This document shows positions 1 through 9,388 of a DNA stretch of 64,000 nucleotides, piece by piece. This DNA is from Larkinella humicola (GTDB lineage Bacteria; Bacteroidota; Bacteroidia; Cytophagales; Spirosomataceae): the NCBI RefSeq assembly GCF_008727875.1, contig NZ_VTWS01000004.1:1-64000 (forward strand). Reading direction: 5' to 3'. Below the pieces are notes generated by a model. The model was not told where the DNA came from. It did no database searches and was given only the letters and a program-made list of their open reading frames with translations. A program made the translations under genes and the position numbers. Within the stretch, counting starts at the first letter, position 1. Each line of letters starts with the position of its first letter.

Positions 1-31
1 AGTCACTTCCGGGAGAGTAGGTTGCCGCCAC
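1..31 (+). rRNA. rrf: 5S ribosomal RNA, 3' end (partial)
   Basis: The first bases read GGGAGAGTAGGTTGCCGCCA, which matches the conserved 3' helix of bacterial 5S rRNA (GAGAGTAGG followed by GCCGCCA). The gene starts before the window. A strong intrinsic terminator follows about ten bases later, as expected for the end of an rRNA operon. The exact 3' end is estimated. Confidence 0.8.
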
Positions 32-42
32 CACAGATTACA

Positions 43-74
43 AAAGCTCCCCGCATTAGCGGGGAGCTTTTTTT
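43..74 (+). terminator. Intrinsic terminator of the rRNA operon
   Basis: A perfect 10-bp stem (AGCTCCCCGC at 45-54 with GCGGGGAGCT at 59-68) has the loop ATTA and is followed by seven T. It lies directly after the 5S rRNA end. Confidence 0.9.
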
Positions 75-392
75 GTGACCTATATCTACAAAAATATGCG
101 AAAAATCATATTTATTAGTCAAATTGTAACTTAATATTTGTCTTGATTACCCTACCCAATTTTCATAAGTCTTCAGAACCAATCCAATGAAAACCGGGCA
201 TTTACCTTTCGTCTCTGAAAAACCAATAGTTCATCCGGGAAATTAGCCGCTTCGCGCCTTAATTATTGATAAAGATCAGGGAGAATTTGAACTTTGTCAT
301 ACCTGTCTACTACCAGTGCCTATAAGAAACTGAGGAAACTATGAACTTTAAAATAGTTTCCTCAGTTTATGGCTTAAAATAGTCCTATAGCG
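75..392. other. Intergenic region upstream of the TetR gene
   Basis: This AT-rich 318-bp stretch separates the rRNA terminator from the efflux regulator. I see no gene in it. It contains a 16-bp inverted repeat at 327-368, listed separately. No clean TTTG-N19-TAnnTTTG promoter is visible, so the efflux operon promoter is not assigned. Confidence 0.5.
327..368. repeat. 16-bp perfect inverted repeat upstream of tetR
   Basis: AAACTGAGGAAACTAT at 327-342 is the exact reverse complement of 353-368, with a 10-base loop. No T-run follows, so it is not a typical terminator. It ends 24 bp before the TetR start. It could be an operator for autoregulation or another junction dyad of the kind seen elsewhere in the window. 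Confidence 0.75.
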
Positions 393-1025
393 TTGGAGAT
401 CAAAGAGCGAATTCTGTTGAAGGCTGAAGCTTTGTTTTGGAAATTCGGTACCCGTAGTATTACCATGGACGATATCTCCCGGGATATAGGTATCTCCAAA
501 AAAACACTCTATCAGCATTTTACCGATAAGGATGACATTGTGTACCAAGTCATGCACTATCGGCTGGAGAAAAACCGCGAGAATGTAAGTTGCTACATGG
601 CAACGGCTCGTGACCCGATTGAAGAAATCCTGCTGGCATCGGAGATGATGCGGCAACATTTAGCCGAAATGAATCCTGCCTTGTGGATCGATGTGCAGCG
701 CCATTATCCAAGAGCGTGGGAAGTTTGTACGGAATTCAAAGAGAAGTTTTTGCTCGAATCGATTCGGAACAATTTGAAAAGGGGTATTGAGCAGGCGTTG
801 TACAGACCCGAGATCGATGTAGAGATTATGGCCCGGTTACGAATGGAATTAATACGCATGGCATTTGACACCGATGTGTTTCCCAGAGGAGTAACGGCCA
901 TGATAGAAGTTCAAATTCAATTACTGCATCATTTTGTTCGCGGCATACTTACCGAAAAAGGAATCCTTATCTACAACCAATATGTTAAAGAACACCAGAA
1001 TGACCCCGCTTCTACGACTTTGTAA
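393..1025 (+). CDS. TetR/AcrR family transcriptional regulator
   Basis: This 210-residue protein has a classic TetR N-terminal helix-turn-helix at about residues 5-55 (ITMDDISRDIGISKKTLYQHF). The remaining all-helical domain should bind a ligand and form the dimer. The start is TTG: the only in-frame codons between it and the upstream TAA are AGT-CCT-ATA-GCG, and family members begin with M/L-EIKERI. It is the first gene of the efflux operon and overlaps the TolC gene, so it probably represses or co-regulates the pump. Its inducer cannot be read from sequence. The perfect dyad at 327-368 is a candidate operator. Family assignment is secure; the regulatory target is inferred from position. Confidence 0.92.
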   Translation: MEIKERILLKAEALFWKFGTRSITMDDISRDIGISKKTLYQHFTDKDDIVYQVMHYRLEKNRENVSCYMATARDPIEEILLASEMMRQHLAEMNPALWIDVQRHYPRAWEVCTEFKEKFLLESIRNNLKRGIEQALYRPEIDVEIMARLRMELIRMAFDTDVFPRGVTAMIEVQIQLLHHFVRGILTEKGILIYNQYVKEHQNDPASTTL

Positions 1026-2394
1026 ACCCCTCTATAGTTTAGCGTTGACACTCGGTTTTTTCGGCTCGGCGGTAGCGCAGGCACCCCGTGAATTTTCGCT
1101 GAATGATGCGATCAGCTTTGCAACGCAGCAAAATCTGAATGTCAAAAATACGCAATTGGATGCGCTGAGTGCCGAAGCCCGTATTAAAGAAGTCAAAGGA
1201 CTCGCTTTACCACAAGTCAATGTGGGCGGTACGGTTACGTATAATGCCATTATTCAGAAATTTATCTTTCCGGCGGGCGGTTTTGGTGCTTCGGCCGATT
1301 CAACCGGTGGCAGTACTGATAAAAATGCAGTTACAGCCATTCCTTTTGGTGTAAAGCTTCAGGGGAACGTCTCGGCCAACGTAAACCAGTTACTTTTTGA
1401 TGCTTCGTATAAAATTGGGTTGAAAGCCGCTTCGACCTACCGGGAACTGGCCCAAAAGAACATTACGGCTTCGAAAATCAACGTGGCCGAACAGGTCGCT
1501 AAAGCCTACTACGGTGTTCTGGTCAGTGAAGAACGCATGAAGCTGCTGGATTTGAATATTTCCCGGGTCGATACGCTGTTGCGCGAAACCCGGGCGATGA
1601 ATACCCAGGGATTTGTCGAAAAAATTGACGTAGACCGTTTGGAAGTACAGTTGAACAACTTGAAAACGGAACGGCAGAATGTGAAGAACCTGGTCGATCT
1701 GAGCTATTATCTGCTGAAATTTCAGATGGGATTGCCCATTAACGCGCCCATTCAGTTGACAGACCGGATCGAAACCTACAGTCAGAGTGATCTGGATCGG
1801 GCAGCGGTTTTGGATTCGGCTTTTGATTATGGCCAGCGCATCGAATTTTCGACCTTGCAGACGCAGATCAACTTGGCTGATTTAGACTTGCAAAGCATTG
1901 CAAAGCAGTATTATCCACGCCTGACGGCGGCCGCGACCTATGGGCATAACAATGGCCGGAACAGTTTTGGTGATTTCTGGACGACCCAATGGTTCAATTC
2001 GGCGGCTATTTCGGTAAACCTAAATATCCCGGTTTTTGACGGGTTTCAGAAACGCTATGCAGCCCAGCAACGGAAAATAACCGTCGATAAGGCCCGTCAA
2101 AGTGGCGAACTGCTCAAAAATTCGATTGATCTGCAAATTCGGCAGGCAACCGTTATGTTGTCGAACAACCTCCAGACGCTCCAAAACCAGAAACGGAATT
2201 TGGATCTGGCGCAGGAAATCGTACGGGTTACCCGAATTAAATACAAGGAAGGCGTTGGTTCGAACATCGAAGTATTGAATGCTGAAACCTCTTTTCGGGA
2301 ATCACAAACCAATTATTTCGCTTCGCTGCTGGACTACATGATCACGAAAGTCGATCTCGATAAAGCCTTAGGAAAATTGTACACCGGTCAGTAA
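982..2394 (+). CDS. TolC family outer membrane efflux protein
   Basis: This outer membrane channel for the tripartite efflux pump has a signal peptide ending near GSAVAQA. Two long helical repeats typical of OEP/TolC follow, with phrases such as SLNDAISFATQQNLNVKN, VAEQVAKAYYGVLVSEER and IRQATVMLSNNLQTL. The C-terminal repeat ends with a TKVDLDKALGKL motif common in the family. The start at 982 (MLKNTRMTP) overlaps the end of tetR by 44 nt; ATG at 1000 is also possible. The overlap implies co-transcription and coupling. It should act with the lipoprotein adaptor and RND permease encoded just downstream. Confidence 0.93.
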   Translation: MLKNTRMTPLLRLCKPLYSLALTLGFFGSAVAQAPREFSLNDAISFATQQNLNVKNTQLDALSAEARIKEVKGLALPQVNVGGTVTYNAIIQKFIFPAGGFGASADSTGGSTDKNAVTAIPFGVKLQGNVSANVNQLLFDASYKIGLKAASTYRELAQKNITASKINVAEQVAKAYYGVLVSEERMKLLDLNISRVDTLLRETRAMNTQGFVEKIDVDRLEVQLNNLKTERQNVKNLVDLSYYLLKFQMGLPINAPIQLTDRIETYSQSDLDRAAVLDSAFDYGQRIEFSTLQTQINLADLDLQSIAKQYYPRLTAAATYGHNNGRNSFGDFWTTQWFNSAAISVNLNIPVFDGFQKRYAAQQRKITVDKARQSGELLKNSIDLQIRQATVMLSNNLQTLQNQKRNLDLAQEIVRVTRIKYKEGVGSNIEVLNAETSFRESQTNYFASLLDYMITKVDLDKALGKLYTGQ

Positions 2395-2442
2395 TCTCCC
2401 TTCACATTCACACTGTTCAAAGCAGTTTTATTGATAACCCCT

Positions 2443-3573
2443 ATGAAAGCATACTACATCATCGGATTGGCAACCTCCTTACTTCTTTCCTGCTCATCGG
2501 AAAAGAAGTCTGATTTGGCGTCTAAAAAGCAGGAATTGGCTGATCTGAAAACACAGCAGACTGAACTGACCACCAAAATCAAGGCGCTGGAATCGGAAGT
2601 GGCCAAACTGGATCCGACCCAGGCTGAGCAGGTTAAAGTAAAAGAGGTGGTGGTGGCTCCCTTGTCGGCAACCACGTTCAAGCATTTTGTGGAATTGCAA
2701 GGTACGATCGATGCCAAGAATAATGTCCAGGTAACGCCGAAATCGGGCGGGGCCGTTACGGCGGTTTATGTCAAGGAAGGCGATGCGGTGAAAGCAGGAA
2801 CGGTTTTGGCTAAAATCGACGATCAGATTCTGCGCGAATCTGTTGAAGAAGTTCGGAACCAATTGTCGTTAGCCAACACGGTTTTTGAAAAGCAGGCCAG
2901 CCTCTGGAAGCAGCAGATCGGTACGGAAATTCAGTATCTGCAGGCTAAAAACAACAAGGAAGGGCTGGAGAAACGCCTGGCTACATTGAACGTCCAACTG
3001 TCGCAATCGAGTGTGACCTCGCCAATTTCGGGCATCGTAGACCAGGTGAATGTAAAAACCGGTGAAACAGCCATGCCAGGGATGGGCATTGTTCGGGTGG
3101 TGAACCTGTCGCAGTTGAAAGTGGTCGCCAAGGTGGCCGATTCGTATGCTGGTAGCGTTCGGAAAGGGGATGCTGTCGTCGTGCGTTTCCCGGACATTAA
3201 CAAAGAACTCACCACCCGCATCAGCTTCGTTTCGACAACCGTCGATCCATTGTCCCGGACGTTCAGCATCGAAGCCCCGCTGCCATCGGACAACAGCCTG
3301 AAACCGAACATGCTGGCACAGGTGAAGATCAACGATATTTCGAAAGCAAAAACGATCGTCATTGATCAAAACCTCGTTCAGAACACGGAAAATGGCCAAC
3401 TGGTTTACGTGGCGGTTTCGGAAGGGAACAAAAAACTCGCCAAGGCCCGTCCGGTAAAAACCGGATTGAGCTACGGTGGACAAGTTGAAATTATTACCGG
3501 GCTGAATTCCGGCGATCAGCTCATTACGCAAGGCTATCAGGAGTTAGTTGATGGACAACCGATAAATTTCTAA
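2443..3573 (+). CDS. RND efflux periplasmic adaptor lipoprotein
   Basis: This membrane fusion protein of the HlyD/AcrA type has a lipobox LLLSC with Cys17, so it should be lipid-anchored in the periplasm. A short coiled coil (about residues 20-60) precedes the first half of a biotinyl-lipoyl domain (GTIDAKNNVQVTPKSGGAVTAV). The helical hairpin, the second lipoyl half (SPISGIVDQVNVKTGE), the beta-barrel and the membrane-proximal domain follow. ATG at 2443 was preferred over an upstream TTG at 2431 because it gives a clean signal peptide. It sits 48 nt after the TolC gene and should bridge the RND permease and TolC. Substrates are unknown. Confidence 0.93.
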   Translation: MKAYYIIGLATSLLLSCSSEKKSDLASKKQELADLKTQQTELTTKIKALESEVAKLDPTQAEQVKVKEVVVAPLSATTFKHFVELQGTIDAKNNVQVTPKSGGAVTAVYVKEGDAVKAGTVLAKIDDQILRESVEEVRNQLSLANTVFEKQASLWKQQIGTEIQYLQAKNNKEGLEKRLATLNVQLSQSSVTSPISGIVDQVNVKTGETAMPGMGIVRVVNLSQLKVVAKVADSYAGSVRKGDAVVVRFPDINKELTTRISFVSTTVDPLSRTFSIEAPLPSDNSLKPNMLAQVKINDISKAKTIVIDQNLVQNTENGQLVYVAVSEGNKKLAKARPVKTGLSYGGQVEIITGLNSGDQLITQGYQELVDGQPINF

Positions 3574-3578
3574 AAACA

Positions 3579-3617
3579 GATCGGCGCCCGGATTGAACTG
3601 CAATTCAGGCGCCGATC
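3579..3617 (+). repeat. Stable hairpin between adaptor and RND permease genes
   Basis: GATCGGCGCC at 3579-3588 pairs perfectly with GGCGCCGATC at 3608-3617. A small inner stem, TGAA/TTCA, closes the loop. There is no U-run, so full termination is unlikely. It starts 6 nt after the adaptor stop and ends 17 nt before the permease ATG. It may tune expression between the two genes or protect mRNA ends. Confidence 0.75.
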
Positions 3618-3633
3618 CCATCTGACCAAGGCC

Positions 3634-6600
3634 ATGAAATTTGAACAATACAAAACCCTCGGTTTTACCAACTGGTGCGTCGAAAACCGGACGGCTATTT
3701 ACATCTTCACGTTCATCATTACGCTGGGCGGGTTGTTTGTGTACAATAACCTGCCGAAAGAGCAATTCCCGGATATTAAAATACCGCAGATTTACGTCAA
3801 CACCATATACCTGGGAACGGCCCCGGCCGACGTTGAAAACACCATTAACAAACCGATTGAGAAGCAGTTGAAGTCCATTTCGGGCGTTAAAAAGATCAAA
3901 TCGAACGCGTTGCAGGACGTGTCGGTGATTCTGGTCGAATTTAACCCGGATGTTCAGGTGCCGGAAGCGTTGCAACGGGTGCGGGATGCCATCGATAAAG
4001 CGAAGCAGGATTTGCCCCAGAAAATGGATGCGGGGCCAACGGCGCAGGATGTAAACTTCTCGGAGTTTCCGATCATGAACATCAACCTCGCCGGTAACTT
4101 TTCGCTCAAGCGGCTGAAAGAATACGCGGAAGATATGCAGGACGCCATTGAAGCCATGCCGCAGATCAGCCGGGTGGATATTGTGGGCGCACTGGAACGC
4201 GAAATTCAAATCAATGTGGATTTGCCACGCATGCAATCGGCCGGTTTGGCCTTTTTCGACATTCAACAGGCGGTTCAGGGCGAAAACATCAACGTGTCGG
4301 GTGGTGAATTGAATGTGGCAGGTGTACGCCGGACGTTGCGCGTGAAAGGCGAGTTCAGTGAGATGAAGCAGTTGCAGAATCTTCAGATCCGGACGGCGAC
4401 GGGTGCTACGGTTCGTCTGGGCGATGTGGCCGATGTGCAGGATAGCTTTGAAGAGCAGCAGGATTTTGCCCGACTGGATAACAAATCGGTTGTAACATTG
4501 AACGTCATCAAGCGCTCGGGAGCCAACCTGATTGCGGCCGCTGACCAGATTGAAGAAACGATCAAGGAATACAAGGCAAACCGGTTTCCGGCCGGACTCG
4601 ACATTCGGGTGACGGCTGACCAATCGGAACGGACCCGCGCCGATATTCACGATCTGATCAACACCGTTGTGCTGGGCTTCATCTTTGTGGTGCTGGTGTT
4701 GATGTTCTTCATGGGCGTTCGCGACGCTATTTTTGTCGGTTTGTCCGTTCCCTTGTCGGCCTTGGTAGCCTTTGTCTGTATGCCCATCGTCGGGCCGGCA
4801 GTTGGCACCCTGTTTACGCTGAACACCATCGTTTTGTTTGGTTTTCTGCTGGGTCTGGGTCTGGTGGTGGATGATGCCATTGTGGTCATCGAAAACACAC
4901 ACCGGTTATTCAATGAGCACAAAGACTGGGACATCAAGAAGTCGGTGAAAGCGGCTGCGGGCGAGGTGTTCATCCCGGTATTTTCCGGAACGCTGACGAC
5001 CATTGCCCCTTTCTTCCCGCTGTTGTTCTGGCCGGGCATTGTGGGTGAGTTCATGAAGTTCCTGCCTTTAACGCTCATTCTGACCTTATTTGCCTCCTTG
5101 TTTGTCGCCTATGTCATGAACCCGGTTTTTGCCGTCACGTTCATGAAACGGTACGATGAGGATAATCACGAAGACAACCAGGGCTTTGCCACGATTCGTC
5201 GGCCGCTGTTGATTCTGGCGGTTTTGGCCGGTCTGGGCTACGTGATCGACCGGGGTATTGGGAATTTGTTCCTGTTTGTGCTGATTCTGTATGCGTTCAA
5301 TCACTATGTGCTGACGCCCCGCATTATCGTGCCGTTTCAGGAACGCTTGTTGCCAGCCTTAAAGAATGGTTATCGGAAGCTGATTTCGTGGATCTTGACG
5401 GGTTGGCGACCAATCTGGACCATCGTTGCGGTATTTATGCTGTTGGTCGGTACATTTTTTCTGATGGGTGTTTTCCCGCCGAAAGTAATTTTCTTCCCCA
5501 GCGGTGATCCGGATTATGTGTACGTCTACAATGTAATGCCGATCGGGACAGATTCCCGTGTGACGGATTCGGTGACAAAAATCATTGAGAAACGGGTTTT
5601 CAAGGTACTCGATGAGAATAAAGCAACGGATATTGTGAACTCGGTGATTGCCAACGTGGGTAAAAACGCGGGTGATCCTTTTAACCCCGACCGCTCGGCT
5701 ACTCCGCACAAATCGAAAGTGACGATTGCGTTTGTCAAGGGTGAAAACCGGCACGGTCTGTCGACGGAAACGATCTTGAACAAGGTTCGGGCGGCCATGC
5801 AGGGCATTCCGGGCACCGAGATTTCGGTTGAACGCGAAAACAGCGGCCCACCGACGGGTAAACCGATTGCCATCGAAATTGCCGGTGAAGAGTTTGCCAC
5901 CCTGCAAAAACTGGAAAAACAGCTTCGGCAACGGATTACCGCATCCGGCATCAAAGGAATCGACCAGTTGAAGTCAGATTTGATTACGAACAAACCGGAA
6001 ATCGTCATCAACATCGACCGTGATAAAGCCGAGCGTGAAGGCATTTCATCGTCGCAGATTGCGCTGGCGGTTCGGACGGCCTTGTTTGGTACGGAAGTAT
6101 CAAAATTCCGGGATGCGAAGGATGAATACCCGATCATGGTTCGTCTGAAACAGGACGACCGCAGTCAGATCGAACGACTGTTGAGTCTGAACATTGTTTA
6201 CCGCGACATGAATGCGGGGGGGCAGCTTCGTCAGGTTCCGATTCAGTCGGTAGCCAACATTGCCTATTCGACGACCTTTAGCCAGATTAACCGGATCAAT
6301 CAGGAGCGGGTCATTACGCTCAGTTCGGATGTGGTGCCAGGTTACAATGCCAACGAGATCGTTCAGGAAATTCAGGCTTTGGTGAAAGACACGGAGGTGC
6401 CGAACGGCTATACCGTCCGGATGGGGGGCGAACAGGAGGATCAGCAGGAGTCAATGAACTTCCTGGTATCGGCTTTCGGACTGGCCATGTTGTTGATTTA
6501 CCTGATTCTGGCCACGCAGTTCAACTCCGCCGTGAAGCCGCTGATTATTTTCTTCACGATCATTCTCTCGTTGATCGGGGTGTTGCTGGGCTTTATGGTA

Positions 6601-7059
6601 ACGGGCAAAACGTTCTCGGTGGTCATGTCCGGGGTCGGTATCATCGCCCTGGCGGGGATTGTGGTGAAGAACGGTATTCTGCTGATCGAGTTCATCGAAG
6701 AGTTGCGGGGACGCGGGATTCCGCTGCGTCAGGCCATCATCGATGCGGGCGGGATTCGGTTGACGCCGGTATTGCTGACGGCTTCGGCGGCCGTTCTGGG
6801 TCTGATTCCGCTGGCGGTGGGTTTAACCGTCGATTTTGTGGGACTATTCCAAAATCTGGACCCGCACATCATTATTGGCGGAGATAGCGCCGTGTTCTGG
6901 AACATTCTGGCCTGGACCATCATCTACGGCTTGACCTTCTCAACGGTTTTGACGCTGGTCATCGTGCCCTGTATGTACTGGGTGAATGAACGGATCCGGG
7001 ATAAATTCAAGGAAAGAATAGCGAAGAAGGAACGTGAGCCGGAATTGGTAAACGAATAA
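3634..7059 (+). CDS. RND (AcrB/HAE-type) efflux permease
   Basis: This 1141-residue inner-membrane proton-driven pump has the RND two-fold layout: TM1 near residues 16-35, a large periplasmic loop, TM2-6 around 350-500, another loop, and TM8-12 at the C-terminus. TM4 carries the proton-relay Asp pair in GLGLVVDDAIVVIENTHR. The conserved GVRDAIFVGLSVPLSALVAF segment and the second-half GIVVKNGILLIEF are present. Extra hydrophobic segments near 525-560 separate the halves. It is the last gene of the TetR-TolC-adaptor-RND operon and is followed by a terminator. The HAE drug-type motifs suggest a hydrophobe exporter rather than a metal pump. The substrate is not predictable. Confidence 0.95.
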   Translation: MKFEQYKTLGFTNWCVENRTAIYIFTFIITLGGLFVYNNLPKEQFPDIKIPQIYVNTIYLGTAPADVENTINKPIEKQLKSISGVKKIKSNALQDVSVILVEFNPDVQVPEALQRVRDAIDKAKQDLPQKMDAGPTAQDVNFSEFPIMNINLAGNFSLKRLKEYAEDMQDAIEAMPQISRVDIVGALEREIQINVDLPRMQSAGLAFFDIQQAVQGENINVSGGELNVAGVRRTLRVKGEFSEMKQLQNLQIRTATGATVRLGDVADVQDSFEEQQDFARLDNKSVVTLNVIKRSGANLIAAADQIEETIKEYKANRFPAGLDIRVTADQSERTRADIHDLINTVVLGFIFVVLVLMFFMGVRDAIFVGLSVPLSALVAFVCMPIVGPAVGTLFTLNTIVLFGFLLGLGLVVDDAIVVIENTHRLFNEHKDWDIKKSVKAAAGEVFIPVFSGTLTTIAPFFPLLFWPGIVGEFMKFLPLTLILTLFASLFVAYVMNPVFAVTFMKRYDEDNHEDNQGFATIRRPLLILAVLAGLGYVIDRGIGNLFLFVLILYAFNHYVLTPRIIVPFQERLLPALKNGYRKLISWILTGWRPIWTIVAVFMLLVGTFFLMGVFPPKVIFFPSGDPDYVYVYNVMPIGTDSRVTDSVTKIIEKRVFKVLDENKATDIVNSVIANVGKNAGDPFNPDRSATPHKSKVTIAFVKGENRHGLSTETILNKVRAAMQGIPGTEISVERENSGPPTGKPIAIEIAGEEFATLQKLEKQLRQRITASGIKGIDQLKSDLITNKPEIVINIDRDKAEREGISSSQIALAVRTALFGTEVSKFRDAKDEYPIMVRLKQDDRSQIERLLSLNIVYRDMNAGGQLRQVPIQSVANIAYSTTFSQINRINQERVITLSSDVVPGYNANEIVQEIQALVKDTEVPNGYTVRMGGEQEDQQESMNFLVSAFGLAMLLIYLILATQFNSAVKPLIIFFTIILSLIGVLLGFMVTGKTFSVVMSGVGIIALAGIVVKNGILLIEFIEELRGRGIPLRQAIIDAGGIRLTPVLLTASAAVLGLIPLAVGLTVDFVGLFQNLDPHIIIGGDSAVFWNILAWTIIYGLTFSTVLTLVIVPCMYWVNERIRDKFKERIAKKEREPELVNE

Positions 7060-7081
7060 GTAAAGTACTAACTGTAAACCA

Positions 7082-7118
7082 AAAACCCACAGTGTCTGTT
7101 AACGCTGTGGGTTTTCTT
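7082..7118 (+). terminator. Intrinsic terminator of the efflux operon
   Basis: A perfect 11-bp stem, AAAACCCACAG (7082-7092) with CTGTGGGTTTT (7105-7115), is followed by a short pyrimidine run. It lies 22 nt after the permease stop. Confidence 0.8.
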
Positions 7119-7129
7119 TATGCACCATT

Positions 7130-8407
7130 ATGAATCGTATCGTTCTTTTTTTCGTCGTTTCTGCCATCTTATTGCTCATTGACTGGTACGTATTTCAAGC
7201 CATCAAAACCGTCACCCGGTCGGCCACCGAAAACACCCAGCGGATGGTCTCGATGCTTTACTGGGGATTTACGGGCGTCACCATCGTTACCTACCTGACC
7301 ATGCAGTTGTTACCACCCGATGCCGTTGGCCGGGTAGCCCGCGGTTTTATCTGGACGGCCATTCTGATTCCCTATTTTTCGAAAGTTTTTGCCGTTCTGT
7401 TCATTTTCGTGGACGATCTGGGCCGTTTTGTACGCTGGGTGGCTTCACTGTTCTACAGCCCTGACATCCGGGCCGCGGTCAACGACACGTCGCAGCCCAA
7501 CATTCCGGCTACGAACGTCATTCCGCGCTCCGAATTTCTGATGAAAACCGCCCTCATTGCGGGGGCCGTGCCGCTGGTGGCGTTTACCTACGGAATTGTT
7601 TCCGGCGCACACGATTACCGCATCCGGCGCATCCGGCTGTCGCTCAAAAACCTGCCATCGGGTTTTGATGGAATGAAAATTGCCCAGCTTTCGGATATTC
7701 ATTCCGGCAGTTTTTTCAATAAAGTGGCCGTGAAGGGGGGCGTTGACATGCTGCTGCGCGAAAAACCGGATGTTGTCTTTTTTACCGGCGATCTGGTGAA
7801 CAACACGGCGGATGAGGTAGAAAATTACATCGACATCTTCAATAAAGTGAAAGCCCCGATGGGCGTCTATTCGACTTTGGGCAACCACGACTACGGCGAT
7901 TACGTAAACTGGCCGAATGCACAGGCAAAAACCCAAAATCTGAACAACCTGAAAGCGGCTCACAAACTGCTCGGTTGGGATCTGTTGATGGACGAAAACC
8001 GCATTTTAGAACAAAACGGCGACAAAATCGCTTTAGTAGGTATCCAGAACTGGGGTTCGGGGCGTTGGCCCAAATACGGCAATCTGGAGAAGGCCCGCCA
8101 GGGAACGGAAGACGCCCCGGTGAAATTGTTGCTCTCCCACGATCCCAGCCATTGGGATGCCCAGGTACGGCCGCAATTTTCGGATATCGACGTCATGTTT
8201 GCCGGTCATACTCACGGGATGCAGTTTGGAGTTGAAATCGGAAACGTCCGCTGGAGTCCGTCGCAATACGTCTATAAACAATGGGCGGGTTTGTATCAGG
8301 AGGGTGAGCAATATCTCTATGTGAATCGTGGATACGGGTATTTGGGCTATCCGGGCCGGGTCGGAATTTTACCGGAAATCACCATTTTTGAATTGAAAAA
8401 AGCATAA
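7130..8407 (+). CDS. Membrane-anchored metallophosphoesterase (YkuE/YaeI-like)
   Basis: This 425-residue protein has four N-terminal membrane segments (about residues 5-25, 40-60, 75-100, 138-160) followed by a calcineurin-like phosphoesterase domain. All metal-ligand motifs are present: AQLSDIHSGS (DxH), FFTGDLVNN (GDxxN-type), LGNHDYGD (GNHD), LLSHDPSHW and FAGHTHGMQ (GHTHG). YkuE/YaeI relatives act at the membrane surface, and some lipid-related activity has been proposed for them; the substrate here is unknown. It starts directly after the efflux operon terminator and is followed at 9 nt by a dienelactone hydrolase gene, so the two are probably co-transcribed. Confidence 0.9.
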   Translation: MNRIVLFFVVSAILLLIDWYVFQAIKTVTRSATENTQRMVSMLYWGFTGVTIVTYLTMQLLPPDAVGRVARGFIWTAILIPYFSKVFAVLFIFVDDLGRFVRWVASLFYSPDIRAAVNDTSQPNIPATNVIPRSEFLMKTALIAGAVPLVAFTYGIVSGAHDYRIRRIRLSLKNLPSGFDGMKIAQLSDIHSGSFFNKVAVKGGVDMLLREKPDVVFFTGDLVNNTADEVENYIDIFNKVKAPMGVYSTLGNHDYGDYVNWPNAQAKTQNLNNLKAAHKLLGWDLLMDENRILEQNGDKIALVGIQNWGSGRWPKYGNLEKARQGTEDAPVKLLLSHDPSHWDAQVRPQFSDIDVMFAGHTHGMQFGVEIGNVRWSPSQYVYKQWAGLYQEGEQYLYVNRGYGYLGYPGRVGILPEITIFELKKA

Positions 8408-8416
8408 ACCTTCTTG

Positions 8417-9268
8417 ATGATGAAAAAGATTTTTCTACTGGCCTGCGGACTTTTCGGCTCGCTGACCTTGTATGCCCAGGCTCCGTCCTGCTGCGACCAG
8501 CCGGTTGCTCAGGTCTCGAATGACATGGCTTTGCTGGCCAGTAACCAATCGTTTGTGATGCTGCACGAAGAACCACTTCCGTTCACCTACCAGAGTGCGG
8601 CCGGTGAAATGGTGAAATTCAAAACGGCGGATGGCACCGAAGCCAACGGTTTTCTGCTCAAGGCGGCCAATCCCTCCAACAAATGGCTGCTCGTCTATCA
8701 GGAGTGGTGGGGTCTGAATGACTACATCAAGCAGGAAGCCGAAAAACTCTACAATGACCTGAAAGATGTGAACGTGCTGGCGGTTGACATGTACGATGGC
8801 AAAGTCGCCACCACGCGCGAAGAAGCTTCGAAACTGGTGCAGGTGCCGCGCGAACGGCTGGGGGCGATCATGCAGGGTGCGATTTCCTATGTAGGACCAC
8901 AGGCGCAGATTGCCAGTGTCGGCTGGTGTTTCGGTGGAGGCATGTCGCTGCAATCGGCCATTCTGGGCGGGAAGCAAACCGTTGGCTGTGTGATGTATTA
9001 TGGACAACCGGAAAAGAACGTGGAGCGGTTGAAAATGCTGAATACTGACGTGTTGGGCATTTTTGGTGCTAAAGACTCCGGGATTCCGCCCGCAACCGTG
9101 GCCGAGTTTGAGAAAAACATGAAGGAAGCCGGTAAGCAAACGACCATCCAGATGTATGATGCGCCCCACGCTTTTGCCAATCCAAGCAATCCGGGTTTCA
9201 ATAAGGAAGCCACGGCGGATGCGTACCAGATTACCTTGAATTATCTGAAAACCAAGCTAAAAGTCTAG
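8417..9268 (+). CDS. Secreted dienelactone hydrolase family protein
   Basis: This alpha/beta hydrolase of the dienelactone hydrolase family has a signal peptide ending near TLYAQA, so it is probably periplasmic. The nucleophile elbow is GWCFGGG, giving a Cys nucleophile as in classical dienelactone hydrolases. GAKDSGIPP supplies the Asp and APHAFANP the His. ATG at 8417 or 8420 fits equally well. It lies 9 nt after the phosphoesterase gene. Family members cleave lactone or thioester-like bonds, but most secreted Bacteroidota members have no proven substrate. Confidence 0.88.
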   Translation: MMKKIFLLACGLFGSLTLYAQAPSCCDQPVAQVSNDMALLASNQSFVMLHEEPLPFTYQSAAGEMVKFKTADGTEANGFLLKAANPSNKWLLVYQEWWGLNDYIKQEAEKLYNDLKDVNVLAVDMYDGKVATTREEASKLVQVPRERLGAIMQGAISYVGPQAQIASVGWCFGGGMSLQSAILGGKQTVGCVMYYGQPEKNVERLKMLNTDVLGIFGAKDSGIPPATVAEFEKNMKEAGKQTTIQMYDAPHAFANPSNPGFNKEATADAYQITLNYLKTKLKV

Positions 9269-9388
9269 CTGTGGGTTTGAGGGTTGATTCCGAAAAACGA
9301 ACAACTTTTTCGATTTATGCGTTAAACCTATGTGTACCAAACGAGTCTAACAGGCATTGATAAAGTGAACCTGTAGACTGTTATCATC

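Noticed and set aside
3544-4902. Long minus-strand frame opposite the RND permease gene
   Set aside because: His/Arg/Gln-rich translation without domains; it is a shadow of a strongly supported gene.
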